DNA from: Chamaesiphon sp. | Lineage (GTDB): Bacteria; Cyanobacteriota; Cyanobacteriia; Cyanobacteriales; Chamaesiphonaceae | Direction: 5' to 3' | Assembly (NCBI GenBank): GCA_026786125.1 | Contig: JAJAYU010000381.1 | Coordinates: 1 to 11,199, forward strand | DNA length: 11,199 bases | Part shown: piece after piece, positions 1-5,979 of the stretch | Position numbering within the stretch: position 1 is the stretch's first letter | Layout of the letters: each line of letters opens with the position of its first letter | Translations under genes and position numbers: made by a program | Notes under the pieces: generated by a model | Seen by the model: only the letters and a program-made list of their open reading frames with translations | The model's database searches: none | What the model was told of the DNA's origin: nothing

Positions 1-212
1 ATGCTGTCGCGCCTGGCCCAGTCTGGACACCTGGAATTCCAGGTACCATGACCCCAGAACAGGTAGATAATTTTGACAAAGATAATGCGATGCAACGCGC
101 CGGACAACCCGAAGAGCTGGCACCCGCCTATGTCTATTTTGGATCTGAAGATAGCAGCTTTGTAACGGGGGCAATTCTGGAAGTTACAGGCGGTCAGGTA
201 TCAAGTACATGA
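1..212 (+). CDS. SDR family oxidoreductase, C-terminal fragment (cut by window edge)
   Basis: The reading frame is open from base 3 to the TGA at 210-212 and encodes the last 69 residues of a short-chain dehydrogenase/reductase, an NAD(P)(H)-dependent Rossmann enzyme. It begins AVAPGPVWTP, the APG loop that follows the catalytic Tyr-Lys region in this family. It continues with AGQPEELAPAYVYFGSEDSS and FVTGAILEVTGG, the classic C-terminal SDR signature. The pattern (PGPVWTP, GQPEELAPAYV) fits the GSP39/YghA-like subgroup, which is often a general stress protein. The substrate cannot be told. The N-terminal cofactor site and the catalytic tetrad lie upstream of the window. An ATG at 48 is internal and not a start. 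It is followed at once by a strong hairpin. Confidence 0.92.
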   Translation, partial: AVAPGPVWTPGIPGTMTPEQVDNFDKDNAMQRAGQPEELAPAYVYFGSEDSSFVTGAILEVTGGQVSST

Positions 213-216
213 TCGA

Positions 217-256
217 AATAATGCCGCTCAATTTTTCTAAGTTGAGCGGCATTATT
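217..256. terminator. Strong hairpin terminator between convergent genes
   Basis: A perfect 15-bp inverted repeat (aataatgccgctcaa at 217-231, complement at 242-256) with a 10-nt T-rich loop lies 4 nt after the SDR stop codon. The A/T ends of the stem supply U-rich sequence in both directions. It therefore probably terminates the SDR gene and also transcripts arriving from the small minus-strand gene that ends at 381. Confidence 0.85.
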
Positions 257-315
257 CTATGGTATTTACTGTTAACAGAGAGCCGGGATTCAAAGCCCCA
301 TCTTACAAACCCAAT

Positions 316-379
316 TATCAATTACTTGTACTGAGCGGCTTGCATTGAGCGGAGCCGAAATGAGCCGAAGTATCAATTA
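316..379. repeat. Short degenerate repeat cluster flanked by 9-bp direct repeats
   Basis: Three related units, tgagcgg (332-338), tgagcgg (346-352) and tgagccg (361-367), are spaced 14 and 15 nt apart. A direct repeat gagccgaa occurs at 352-359 and 362-369. The block is bracketed by identical copies of tatcaatta at 316-324 and 371-379. It lies 2 nt past the stop codon of the 381-650 gene. It resembles the short intergenic repeats of cyanobacterial genomes. No protein is predicted here. Confidence 0.55.
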
Positions 380-380
380 T

Positions 381-650
381 TTAATTTCCACAGCTTAAGG
401 TTCCTTCCTTTGTAATACCAACTTTATCTTTCACCACCAGACGGGGTTGCTGTCCTGGATAACATCGGACTAATACGCGATCTTGACTGCGGGTTAAATA
501 CAAAACGTGGACGGGCTGACCGTTGAGTTTGGCTAAAACCAGTTGGGGTGGCATTGGAGCCGTTGCAATGGCTGGCATTATTGCCATGCCCGCCATCGCA
601 ACCGTCAATGCCAATCGGGAAAAACGATCAACAATTTGGATCAATTTCAT
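381..650 (-). CDS. Small exported protein with a cysteine pair, unknown function
   Basis: An 89-residue protein. Residues 1-11 are polar and basic and residues 12-28 are hydrophobic. They are followed by AxA sites (A27-I-A29, A29-T-A31), so a signal peptide cut near residue 29 or 31 is likely. The mature part of about 58 residues contains NGQPVHVLYLTRSQDRVLVR and only two cysteines, Cys63 and Cys87, which could form a disulfide in the periplasm or outside the cell. I do not recognise a named family. Its ATG overlaps the stop of the upstream PRC-barrel gene in an ATGA arrangement (647-650), so the two are probably translated together. The plus-strand frame over the same bases looks like a shadow. 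Confidence 0.75.
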   Translation of the reverse strand: MKLIQIVDRFSRLALTVAMAGMAIMPAIATAPMPPQLVLAKLNGQPVHVLYLTRSQDRVLVRCYPGQQPRLVVKDKVGITKEGTLSCGN

Positions 651-1042
651 ACACCTAATTCTGTCGCTTGAGAATTTTCAATATCGCCCGTGTTTTCATC
701 AAAATATAAATCGAGCAAGGTGCCTAGATCTTGATCGTTATTAGTCAAAACATGGTCGTAATTGAGGCGATTATTTTGCTCTAAAACATCGTGAATAGTG
801 GCATAATCACTGGCTGGAGCGATCGATTCTTTCCACGGAATGATAATTGCATCAGCTTCGATCGATTTAACTAGATACAATGGCAAAACTTTGGGATTAC
901 TAAACCAGCCATCTTGGTCAACTAGAAATCCTAACAAGCAGTTTTCATCTCGATCGAAGATTGGTGCAATCACCGTTTCGATTTTCTCGCCGGAATCATC
1001 GGCGACGATAGGCTTACCAATGATATCTTTTACTTTGAGCAT
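647..1042 (-). CDS. Short PRC-barrel domain protein, truncated paralogue of the 8094-9542 protein
   Basis: A 131-residue protein. Residues 1-75 form one PRC-barrel (MLKVKDIIGKPIVADDSGEK, then DRDENCLLGFLVDQDGWFSN and VLPLYLVKSIEADAIIIP). Residues 90-125 start a second barrel (HVLTNNDQDLGTLLDLYFDE). It aligns along its whole length with the N-terminus of the 482-residue protein at 8094-9542 (IGKPIVAYDTGEK, QDLGKMVDLYFDETTG). It stops right after the NTGDIE turn, where the longer protein goes on to complete its second barrel. PRC-barrels are small beta domains known from photosynthetic reaction centre subunit H and the ribosome maturation factor RimM. The partner here is unknown. It has no signal peptide, so it is probably cytoplasmic. 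The upstream ribosome site is weak. Confidence 0.85.
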   Translation of the reverse strand: MLKVKDIIGKPIVADDSGEKIETVIAPIFDRDENCLLGFLVDQDGWFSNPKVLPLYLVKSIEADAIIIPWKESIAPASDYATIHDVLEQNNRLNYDHVLTNNDQDLGTLLDLYFDENTGDIENSQATELGV

Positions 1043-1151
1043 GATCTTTATCTGCCTGGGTGTGAGAAATTAGTTATCTGCATAGTAGCAGTTCGATCAG
1101 TAGCAACTAATCTACCAATAGAGATAAAATAATCGATTGAGCTAGTACCCC

Positions 1152-1183
1152 ATTAGATAAATTTTGGTGTTTAATTATCTAAT
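1152..1183 (-). terminator. AT-rich hairpin after the general-stress-type gene
   Basis: Arms attagataaatt (1152-1163) and aattatctaat (1173-1183) pair with one bulged base across a short loop. The hairpin lies 20 nt past the stop codon of the minus-strand gene ending at 1203. It is A/T-rich and lacks a clean U-tract, so a terminator is plausible rather than certain. Confidence 0.5.
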
Positions 1184-1202
1184 CTACTGACGATCTTGCT
1201 GC

Positions 1203-1754
1203 TCACTTTAAAAGTGTGTTGAAAATCATCCAATCTTGAATATTTGCAGCCTTGAGTACCGACTCAGATCGATCAATTTGATCATCGGTGCCTTTGACTG
1301 TCAATAAATAATGTCCTTGGGTCAAAAGATCCTCATAATGTTGCGCTTGGGTTTCGGAAATCTCCAAACCACCTTCGTCACCTAGTAGTCCACCCGATAT
1401 GGCTCCATAGAAAGCTCCCGTTGCCATCCCTACCAACACCACCGCACCGCTAAACGCTGGGAAAGCTAGTGTTGTTAGTGCTGCGACTACTCCGCCGACC
1501 ACAGTTCCCGTAGCTCCAGCCGTTGCCGCAGCCTGTCCGATCTCCTCGACGGGACGATCTCCGGTAAACTCATGTTCAGACTTAACATTTGGTTCTTTCA
1601 ATTGTTCCAATTGTGGATCTGCTGAATCGGATTGTGGGACAAAAACCGAAACATTACTCATCGGAACGCCAGCCGATTTGAGTTGTTCGAGTGCTGACTC
1701 AATCTGTTGGATATCGGCAAATGTACCCAAGGCATTTTTGTATTTTAACATCAT
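1203..1754 (-). CDS. General-stress-protein-17M-like protein with central Gly/Ala-rich hydrophobic region
   Basis: A 183-residue protein from the ATG at 1752-1754. An upstream in-frame TTG at 1772 would add six residues, but ATGATG just before LKYKNALGTF matches the usual start of the family. Residues 8-45 (ALGTFADIQQIESALEQLKS, then AGVPMSNVSVFVP) have the pattern of the YflT/GSP17M N-terminal domain, a ferredoxin-like fold of about 40 residues. Residues 73-125 are Gly/Ala-rich and hydrophobic, like a glycine-zipper membrane hairpin. Residues 140-180 (HYLLTVKGTDDQIDRSESVL) resemble a second beta-alpha lobe. Relatives in cyanobacteria are usually uncharacterised and occasionally misnamed as kinases. 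No kinase motif is present. A role in stress at the membrane is inference. Confidence 0.75.
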   Translation of the reverse strand: MMLKYKNALGTFADIQQIESALEQLKSAGVPMSNVSVFVPQSDSADPQLEQLKEPNVKSEHEFTGDRPVEEIGQAAATAGATGTVVGGVVAALTTLAFPAFSGAVVLVGMATGAFYGAISGGLLGDEGGLEISETQAQHYEDLLTQGHYLLTVKGTDDQIDRSESVLKAANIQDWMIFNTLLK

Positions 1755-1901
1755 AAATATTTTGGTTAGCAATATTGCGATCGATTAGTCGATCAAATTA
1801 CGCATACTCACTATTATTATTGTCAGTGTATTCCAGCCAAATTCTATCCTCCTTTAGACAGACCCGATTGTTGGGATTGGATTAGAATATTTGACCTAAA
1901 C

Positions 1902-1938
1902 AAAGAACCCCAAACTCTTCAAGAATTTGGGGTTCTTT
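1902..1938 (-). terminator. Perfect 13-bp hairpin terminator
   Basis: aaagaaccccaaa (1902-1914) and tttggggttcttt (1926-1938) are perfect complements around an 11-nt loop. On the minus strand the stem ends in TTTGTTT. It lies 58 nt past the stop of the four-helix membrane protein gene and probably ends that transcript, separating it from the general-stress-type gene downstream. Confidence 0.85.
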
Positions 1939-1996
1939 AGCCGCAGTTCGCTATGAGAAACCAACAAGGCTCGTCCAACTCGATCACTCGGATTTA

Positions 1997-2650
1997 TTAT
2001 CGTTCGATCTCCATCGAACGAGGATGACGAAATCCCACTGTCGATCCGACTAAAGCAGCAACCAATCCTAACAGGGAACCAAATACAAACGACCAACTCA
2101 CTTTGGCTGTATTCGCCGCGACATCGCGAGTCTGTTGCGCTGTGATCGTCGGAATATTTGGCGCATTTAGCCCTGTCGTGCCCACAGGATTGTTAGGTAA
2201 AGTTTGCTGAGTTTGACTAATAACGCTTCCAGCATTGGAAGCTGCTACACCAAAGGCTCCCGATACACCGCTAGACAGCAACCAAGCACTTAGTGCTAAA
2301 GTGGATGCCCACAAGATTGCACCATTGAGCAAAGCGGAATTCCGACTCACTCGCCCTGATGTCCGCGCCGCAGTCCATCCCCCTACAAATAGGGCAATCA
2401 GCAAACTAATAATCGACCAAATCCCAACGCCAACACCAACCCCAGGCGCGTCAGTTCGAGGTGCTCCAGAGTCACCGATACTAGTCGTACCAACTGCCAC
2501 ACCCAGCGCACTCAAAACTAGCTGTGTGCTAAGGGCAATCACTAATCCTGCCACAATCGGCCCCCACCGAACTTGGTCATGGTAGTTGGTCACGGAGATG
2601 GGAACCGGGCGATCTCCAGCATAGTCAGCGGGTCTATCTATATAAGCCAT
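1997..2650 (-). CDS. Four-helix membrane protein, unknown function
   Basis: A 217-residue protein with a polar 28-residue N-terminus and four hydrophobic segments at about 29-54, 75-96, 106-137 and 184-207. The start of helix 1 (VRWGPIVAGLVIALSTQLVL) and the GG-WTAARTSGR motif after helix 2 resemble the YrzE/PhnA-like membrane protein group seen in rhizobia and cyanobacteria. No enzymatic role is known for that group. The loop between helices 3 and 4 (about 138-183) is rich in Gln, Asn, Thr and Pro and has no charge clusters. The short tail HPRSMEIER is charged. A weak AGGA lies 12 nt before the ATG. It stands as a single-gene unit with its own hairpin downstream. Plus-strand frames over it are shadows. 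Confidence 0.8.
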   Translation of the reverse strand: MAYIDRPADYAGDRPVPISVTNYHDQVRWGPIVAGLVIALSTQLVLSALGVAVGTTSIGDSGAPRTDAPGVGVGVGIWSIISLLIALFVGGWTAARTSGRVSRNSALLNGAILWASTLALSAWLLSSGVSGAFGVAASNAGSVISQTQQTLPNNPVGTTGLNAPNIPTITAQQTRDVAANTAKVSWSFVFGSLLGLVAALVGSTVGFRHPRSMEIER

Positions 2651-2814
2651 AATAATGATCCTAAATGGTTAGTTACTATGAAAAAATTTATCTTCAGTTT
2701 GTCTCGATCTTCAAGACTCCACCAGTAGCTTAACAGTTGGCTCTCTCAATCCTTATCTCTCCAATTGATGACTTTTTGATGGGATATCTGAGTCGATAGG
2801 TAGAGATAACTTGA

Positions 2815-2869
2815 TACTTACTCCCTTCCCAGTGAAAAATTAGACATCTAGTGTAGAGGTGAATGGTGA
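2815..2869. repeat. Dispersed intergenic repeat, copy 1
   Basis: tacttactccctt (2815-2827) and tagacat (2841-2847) recur at exactly the same 26-nt offset at 10437-10449 and 10463-10469. The neighbouring 20-mer agtgtagaggtgaatggtga (2850-2869) recurs at 10477-10496 in the opposite orientation. The stretch 2651-3011 otherwise holds no convincing gene. Confidence 0.65.
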
Positions 2870-2885
2870 ATGGTGGATGGTGGAT
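2858..2885. repeat. Heptanucleotide tandem repeat (STRR-type), four units
   Basis: Four back-to-back 7-mers: ggtgaat, ggtgaat, ggtggat, ggtggat. The unit changes from gaat to ggat half way. Short tandemly repeated heptanucleotides (STRR) are a known hallmark of cyanobacterial intergenic DNA. They overlap the end of the dispersed repeat copy 1. Confidence 0.75.
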
Positions 2886-3011
2886 CAATACTATTAGCTT
2901 CTGCTCGATTAAGTGGTGTAAAGCGTCGTTACTTCCAAGCATCTATAGCAATTAAATATAAAGTTTATTTGGTACAGTTTTTAGCAACGAGATAGCAATA
3001 GTTTGAGGATG

Positions 3012-3764
3012 CTAAATAAGATCGATCATCGGGGCAACTTGAACAACTTGAGCGTGGGAGTGAATCACCAATTGACCTTGTGGAGCCTCTAATTTGTATA
3101 ACTGGAGCGATAAACCTGGAATAATAAAATTTCGCAGATCTAGTAAAGCTGTAAGCTGTTCAACAATAACGGACACGAAATCTAGATTTAAACCTTGCCC
3201 TTTGATCGCTAAAATCTCCAAAGAGATACGATCTCCATCCTCTTGAATTTTAGGTATAGCAGTTACCGAAAGTTTTTTGATTTCAGTTTGATCCGCTAAG
3301 AGAAAATCAATATTTATCACAAACTTGTTGTCACCAGGTAGATTTACGATCACTTGTTGGACAGTGACAATTATCTCCTGTCCATTCATGATCATTTTCA
3401 AGCCACGTAATTTTGCTTGAATATAGTCGGATCTAAAAGCACGATTTAGATCGGTTTGGGTCAACACAATCAGGGCTTCAGCATCCGTTGGATGAATTAG
3501 TTCGATATTGCCAAAGACTGCACTAAATGGATCGATCCCAACTTTGCCAATACTTACTTCGAGGGTTTCCATTCGCAGATCTTGCTGCATTACCAATCCC
3601 TTGCCAGAGATTGTGACAGAATCTAATTTCCCCTGCACGAGCTTCCCAGGATTGGTACGAATATCAACATCGATCGATTCAGCTTCATCTAACTGATTAG
3701 CAATGCTCATTTCTACTACCTTGCTCAACGCTTTATTCCCTAAGTTTGGCCGATCTATTTCCAT
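3012..3764 (-). CDS. DUF2993 / LmeA-like lipid-binding protein
   Basis: A 250-residue protein of the DUF2993 family, whose actinobacterial member LmeA binds phospholipid and helps make lipomannan. Family features are present in order. Residues 12-50 contain NKALSKVVEMSIANQLDEAE followed by DVDIRTNPGKLVQGKLDSV. Residues 52-62 contain the ISGKGLVMQQD turn. Residues 70-100 carry VSIGKVGIDPFSAVFGNIEL. Residues 100-120 contain VLTQTDLNRAFRSDYI. The C-terminal strands (about 190-235) complete a beta-rich tubular lipid-binding fold. Unlike LmeA it shows no signal peptide, so it probably acts on the cytoplasmic side, perhaps at the thylakoid or inner membrane. Cyanobacteria carry several such paralogues of unknown task. 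It sits alone between intergenic gaps and lies next to the carotenoid protein pair, but no link is proven. Confidence 0.88.
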   Translation of the reverse strand: MEIDRPNLGNKALSKVVEMSIANQLDEAESIDVDIRTNPGKLVQGKLDSVTISGKGLVMQQDLRMETLEVSIGKVGIDPFSAVFGNIELIHPTDAEALIVLTQTDLNRAFRSDYIQAKLRGLKMIMNGQEIIVTVQQVIVNLPGDNKFVINIDFLLADQTEIKKLSVTAIPKIQEDGDRISLEILAIKGQGLNLDFVSVIVEQLTALLDLRNFIIPGLSLQLYKLEAPQGQLVIHSHAQVVQVAPMIDLI

Positions 3765-3840
3765 ATTTTGATTGTTTTGGGGCTAAGTTTGTGAACTAAA
3801 GGGATTGATAAATACTTGGGATGGATATTTATGCCAATAA

Positions 3841-4308
3841 TTAAATACGACTAAAACTGAGTAAGTCTTCTAAAGAAGCTAATAATTTTACTTCTACCAG
3901 CATAATTTCTTTAACAGCATTTAGCTCGATCAACCAACTGATATTGACGGTAAACCAGTTCATTTCGACTTTACCTTGAATCTGATATTTAGTGCGATCG
4001 CTATCCACTAGGTTAGCTGCGGTGTCAGTACTCGTTACTATTGCTCCATACTCTGGCAAAAATTTGACACCGATCGCTTCTTTTTGCAAATATTCAGTAA
4101 TTGCCTCTCTTCCCTGAAGCTGTTTATCAAATGGAGGAATTAGATATCCTTGCTCTGCGAATAACTCAGCAGTTGTGACAAATTCGCCATTATTCAATCT
4201 GGTAAAATACTCACAAATTACGGGTTCGTGTATCCCCTCAATCTCGACTTTTGGACTCACAGATTCCGGTACTAATGGAGATGGAACGGTTAATGAATTA
4301 ATTTTCAT
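3841..4308 (-). CDS. CTDH: orange carotenoid protein C-terminal domain homologue (NTF2-like)
   Basis: A 155-residue protein from the ATG at 4306-4308. In-frame ATGs at 4347 and 4374 would add 13 or 22 residues of unfamiliar sequence, and no start has a good ribosome site. It has the NTF2-like fold of the OCP C-terminal domain: KVEIEGIHEPVICEYF (20-35), AELFAEQGYLIPPF (47-60), then the GKVEMNWFTVNISWLIEL strand (112-129) and LLASLEDLLSF (142-152). By recalled OCP alignment, Tyr34, Trp118 and Trp125 match OCP Tyr201, Trp277 and Trp288. Tyr201 and Trp288 hydrogen-bond the carotenoid keto oxygen. CTDHs bind ketocarotenoid as dimers and can deliver it to HCPs. The only cysteine is Cys32, so a disulfide dimer like that of Anabaena CTDH may not form the same way. 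It is divergent from the HCP gene. Confidence 0.9.
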   Translation of the reverse strand: MKINSLTVPSPLVPESVSPKVEIEGIHEPVICEYFTRLNNGEFVTTAELFAEQGYLIPPFDKQLQGREAITEYLQKEAIGVKFLPEYGAIVTSTDTAANLVDSDRTKYQIQGKVEMNWFTVNISWLIELNAVKEIMLVEVKLLASLEDLLSFSRI

Positions 4309-4466
4309 AAATATTAATTGAATATTTCCACGACCTAATCTACCCATGTAAACACAAACATTAGTTATTTCCATCTATCTTTAGATTGATCGCAATATCC
4401 TCCTAAAGTGAGTATTAAATGCTCTGGATAATTACTATCGTGGAGAAGACCAATTAGAATCCGATT
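4309..4466. promoter_or_regulatory. Shared divergent upstream region of the CTDH and HCP genes
   Basis: These 158 bp separate the start codons of the two carotenoid protein genes and must hold both promoters if the chosen starts are right. I see -10-like gataat (4427-4432) and tattaa (4413-4418) on +, but no convincingly spaced -35. The minus strand carries a strong but orphan Shine-Dalgarno (aggagg, within 4395-4407). On + a ggaga at about 4442 lies roughly 17 nt from the HCP start. No operator is assigned. Confidence 0.45.
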
Positions 4467-4967
4467 ATGACAACTACAACTTCCAATATTAGCCCTGAAT
4501 TAGCTTCAGCTTTTACCGCTTTATCGACAGATCAACAGCTTGCACTACTGTGGTTTATCTACAAAGAAACTGGTAAATCGATTACACCTGCGGCACCTGG
4601 AGCTAGCACCGCTGCCCCAACCATTGCGGAAGGATTATTCAAGCAAGTGGCCGAAATGAGCCATGATGAACAGTTACAAGTCCAGCGCGATCTGATCGAG
4701 CATAAAAATAACTTAATTAGCCGCGAGTATGGTGCATTAAGCGATACCACAAAATTATTGTTCTGGTATCTATTGGCGCAGGGTATGGATCGGACTGAAA
4801 TTATCCCGATGCCAGATAACTATACCCTCGAACCTCAAGCAGCCCAGTGCTTGCAACAACTCCAACAACTCGAACAGTCTCAACAGATTACCATGCTACG
4901 GGATCTAGTTGCGGGTATGGGAGTAGATCCCAGCTCTAGCCCTCACGATCCTGCGACAGGACTGTAA
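4467..4967 (+). CDS. HCP: helical carotenoid protein (OCP N-terminal domain homologue)
   Basis: A 166-residue all-helical carotenoid-binding protein equal to the OCP N-terminal domain without the C-terminal domain. Signature stretches are FTALSTDQQLALLWFIYKET (16-35), PAAPGAS (41-47), LLFWYLLAQGMDRTEIIPMP (97-116) and LEQSQQITMLRDLVAGMG (135-152). By recalled alignment Trp29, Tyr32, Trp100, Tyr101 and Arg145 match OCP Trp41, Tyr44, Trp110, Tyr111 and Arg155. The first four contact the carotenoid and the Arg is used for OCP binding to the phycobilisome. It ends with a short Pro/Ser tail where OCP would have its linker. HCPs quench singlet oxygen, and one Anabaena clade (HCP4) quenches phycobilisome fluorescence. 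HCP4 is also the one encoded beside a CTDH, so HCP4-type is a guess. A hairpin follows at 5031-5060. Confidence 0.93.
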   Translation: MTTTTSNISPELASAFTALSTDQQLALLWFIYKETGKSITPAAPGASTAAPTIAEGLFKQVAEMSHDEQLQVQRDLIEHKNNLISREYGALSDTTKLLFWYLLAQGMDRTEIIPMPDNYTLEPQAAQCLQQLQQLEQSQQITMLRDLVAGMGVDPSSSPHDPATGL

Positions 4968-5030
4968 GTTTAAAATTCACAACTACTTCGAGACGATTTT
5001 CCCATAGAATTAGCTCGATCGAGCGAAATT

Positions 5031-5060
5031 AGACCCTACGATCCGACGATCATAGGGTCT
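5031..5060 (+). terminator. Hairpin terminator after HCP gene
   Basis: agaccctacgatc (5031-5043) pairs with gatcatagggtct (5048-5060), 12 of 13 positions, with a 4-nt loop. It lies 63 nt past the HCP stop. The following catactgcatatc is not a clean U-tract, but the stem is strong. A palindrome tagctcgatcgagc lies just upstream. The rest of 4968-5202 shows nothing I can name. Confidence 0.65.
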
Positions 5061-5202
5061 CATACTGCATATCTTTGTAAACAATTTTGTCCGCCAGAAA
5101 TAGCAAATTTAGGAGAAGCAAATATTGATAGCTATTCCTTTCAACAGATTACATAGCTAGGCTCGATCAAATAGGATCTTAGGTACAGCAAAAGATCGAA
5201 TT

Positions 5203-5979
5203 ATGAATACACCTAGCACCTCGACCCAAAAACCATCAAGATGGCAAATAGCAACAATCGCAGCAATCGGATTTGCGATTATTTGGAATTTTTTGACCAA
5301 TTGGTTTCCACCGACAGGAGTCTCGGTTGCCGAATTATCGAATACTGTTTTTGCTGATGTGAAAATCATCCCCGCAAACTATACCTTCTCGATCTGGGGC
5401 TTAATTTACATCGGGTTAGTTGCTTTTGGTTTTTATCAACTAGATTCCCGTCGTGCAGACAATCTACCCTTACAACAAACGCGCCCTTGGATTGTACTAG
5501 CATCCCTGCTCCAATCTGGGTGGATTTTATTATTTTTATATCAACAAATGATCCTGTCTTCATTAGCAATGCTGGGCATTGTTTGGGCATTAATTAAATG
5601 TTACCGTAGCCTCCATCCTTTGCAACCAAATCTTCGTCAATTACATCCCACTTGGGTACCAAGTGTATTTAGTATCTATCTTGGTTGGATTAGCGTTGCC
5701 ACGATCGTTAATATCGCTTCTACCCTCGATAGTTTTGGCTGGCAAGGTGCGCCGTTAGCTCCTAGTCTGTGGACATTATTGATGATCGCAATCAGCGTGG
5801 GTTTGGCATTAATCCTGCTTCGAGTCTATGCAGATCGAGCTTTTAGCGGCGTAATTATGTGGGCAATTGGGGGAATTACGATCGCTAATTTAGACGATCC
5901 AGCAATTACCCTCGGTGGCTTACTCTCGATCGCAATGCTAGCAATATTTACGATCCAACGATCGAATTCACCTGTTTAA
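5203..5979 (+). CDS. Tryptophan-rich TspO-like membrane protein
   Basis: A 258-residue multi-pass protein with about seven or eight hydrophobic segments (roughly 16-35, 62-80, 96-114, 117-134, 151-170, 188-208, 215-230, 235-250) and 12 tryptophans. The motif PANYTFSIWGLIYIGLVAFG (57-76) corresponds to the PPxWxFxxVWxxLY-type helix of TspO/MBR tryptophan-rich sensory proteins. It is longer than canonical five-helix TspO (about 155-160 residues) and belongs to the longer 'tryptophan-rich sensory protein' branch common in cyanobacteria. TspO proteins bind tetrapyrroles and are tied to stress and, in some phototrophs, pigment gene control. Function of the longer branch is not established. The ATG at 5203 lacks a clear ribosome site. 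Its last 32 bp overlap the convergent transglutaminase gene. Confidence 0.82.
   Translation: MNTPSTSTQKPSRWQIATIAAIGFAIIWNFLTNWFPPTGVSVAELSNTVFADVKIIPANYTFSIWGLIYIGLVAFGFYQLDSRRADNLPLQQTRPWIVLASLLQSGWILLFLYQQMILSSLAMLGIVWALIKCYRSLHPLQPNLRQLHPTWVPSVFSIYLGWISVATIVNIASTLDSFGWQGAPLAPSLWTLLMIAISVGLALILLRVYADRAFSGVIMWAIGGITIANLDDPAITLGGLLSIAMLAIFTIQRSNSPV

Noticed and set aside
1896..2096. 66-residue open frame on the minus strand
   Set aside because: It covers a terminator hairpin and the end of the four-helix protein gene in another frame. It is a shadow.
2235..2585. 116-residue plus-strand frame
   Set aside because: It is antisense to the four-helix membrane protein gene, and its Pro/Thr-rich composition reflects that gene's codon pattern.
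2858..2885. Possible CRISPR repeats
   Set aside because: The units are 7 nt long with no spacers; it is a simple tandem repeat.
2730..2942. 70-residue open frame on the minus strand
   Set aside because: It runs through the dispersed repeat and the heptamer array, has no ribosome site, and its protein looks like no family. It is intergenic repeat DNA.
4413..4432. Sigma-70 promoter for the HCP gene
   Set aside because: tattaa and gataat resemble -10 boxes, but the only TTGATC is 21 nt or more upstream, which is too far for a reliable call.
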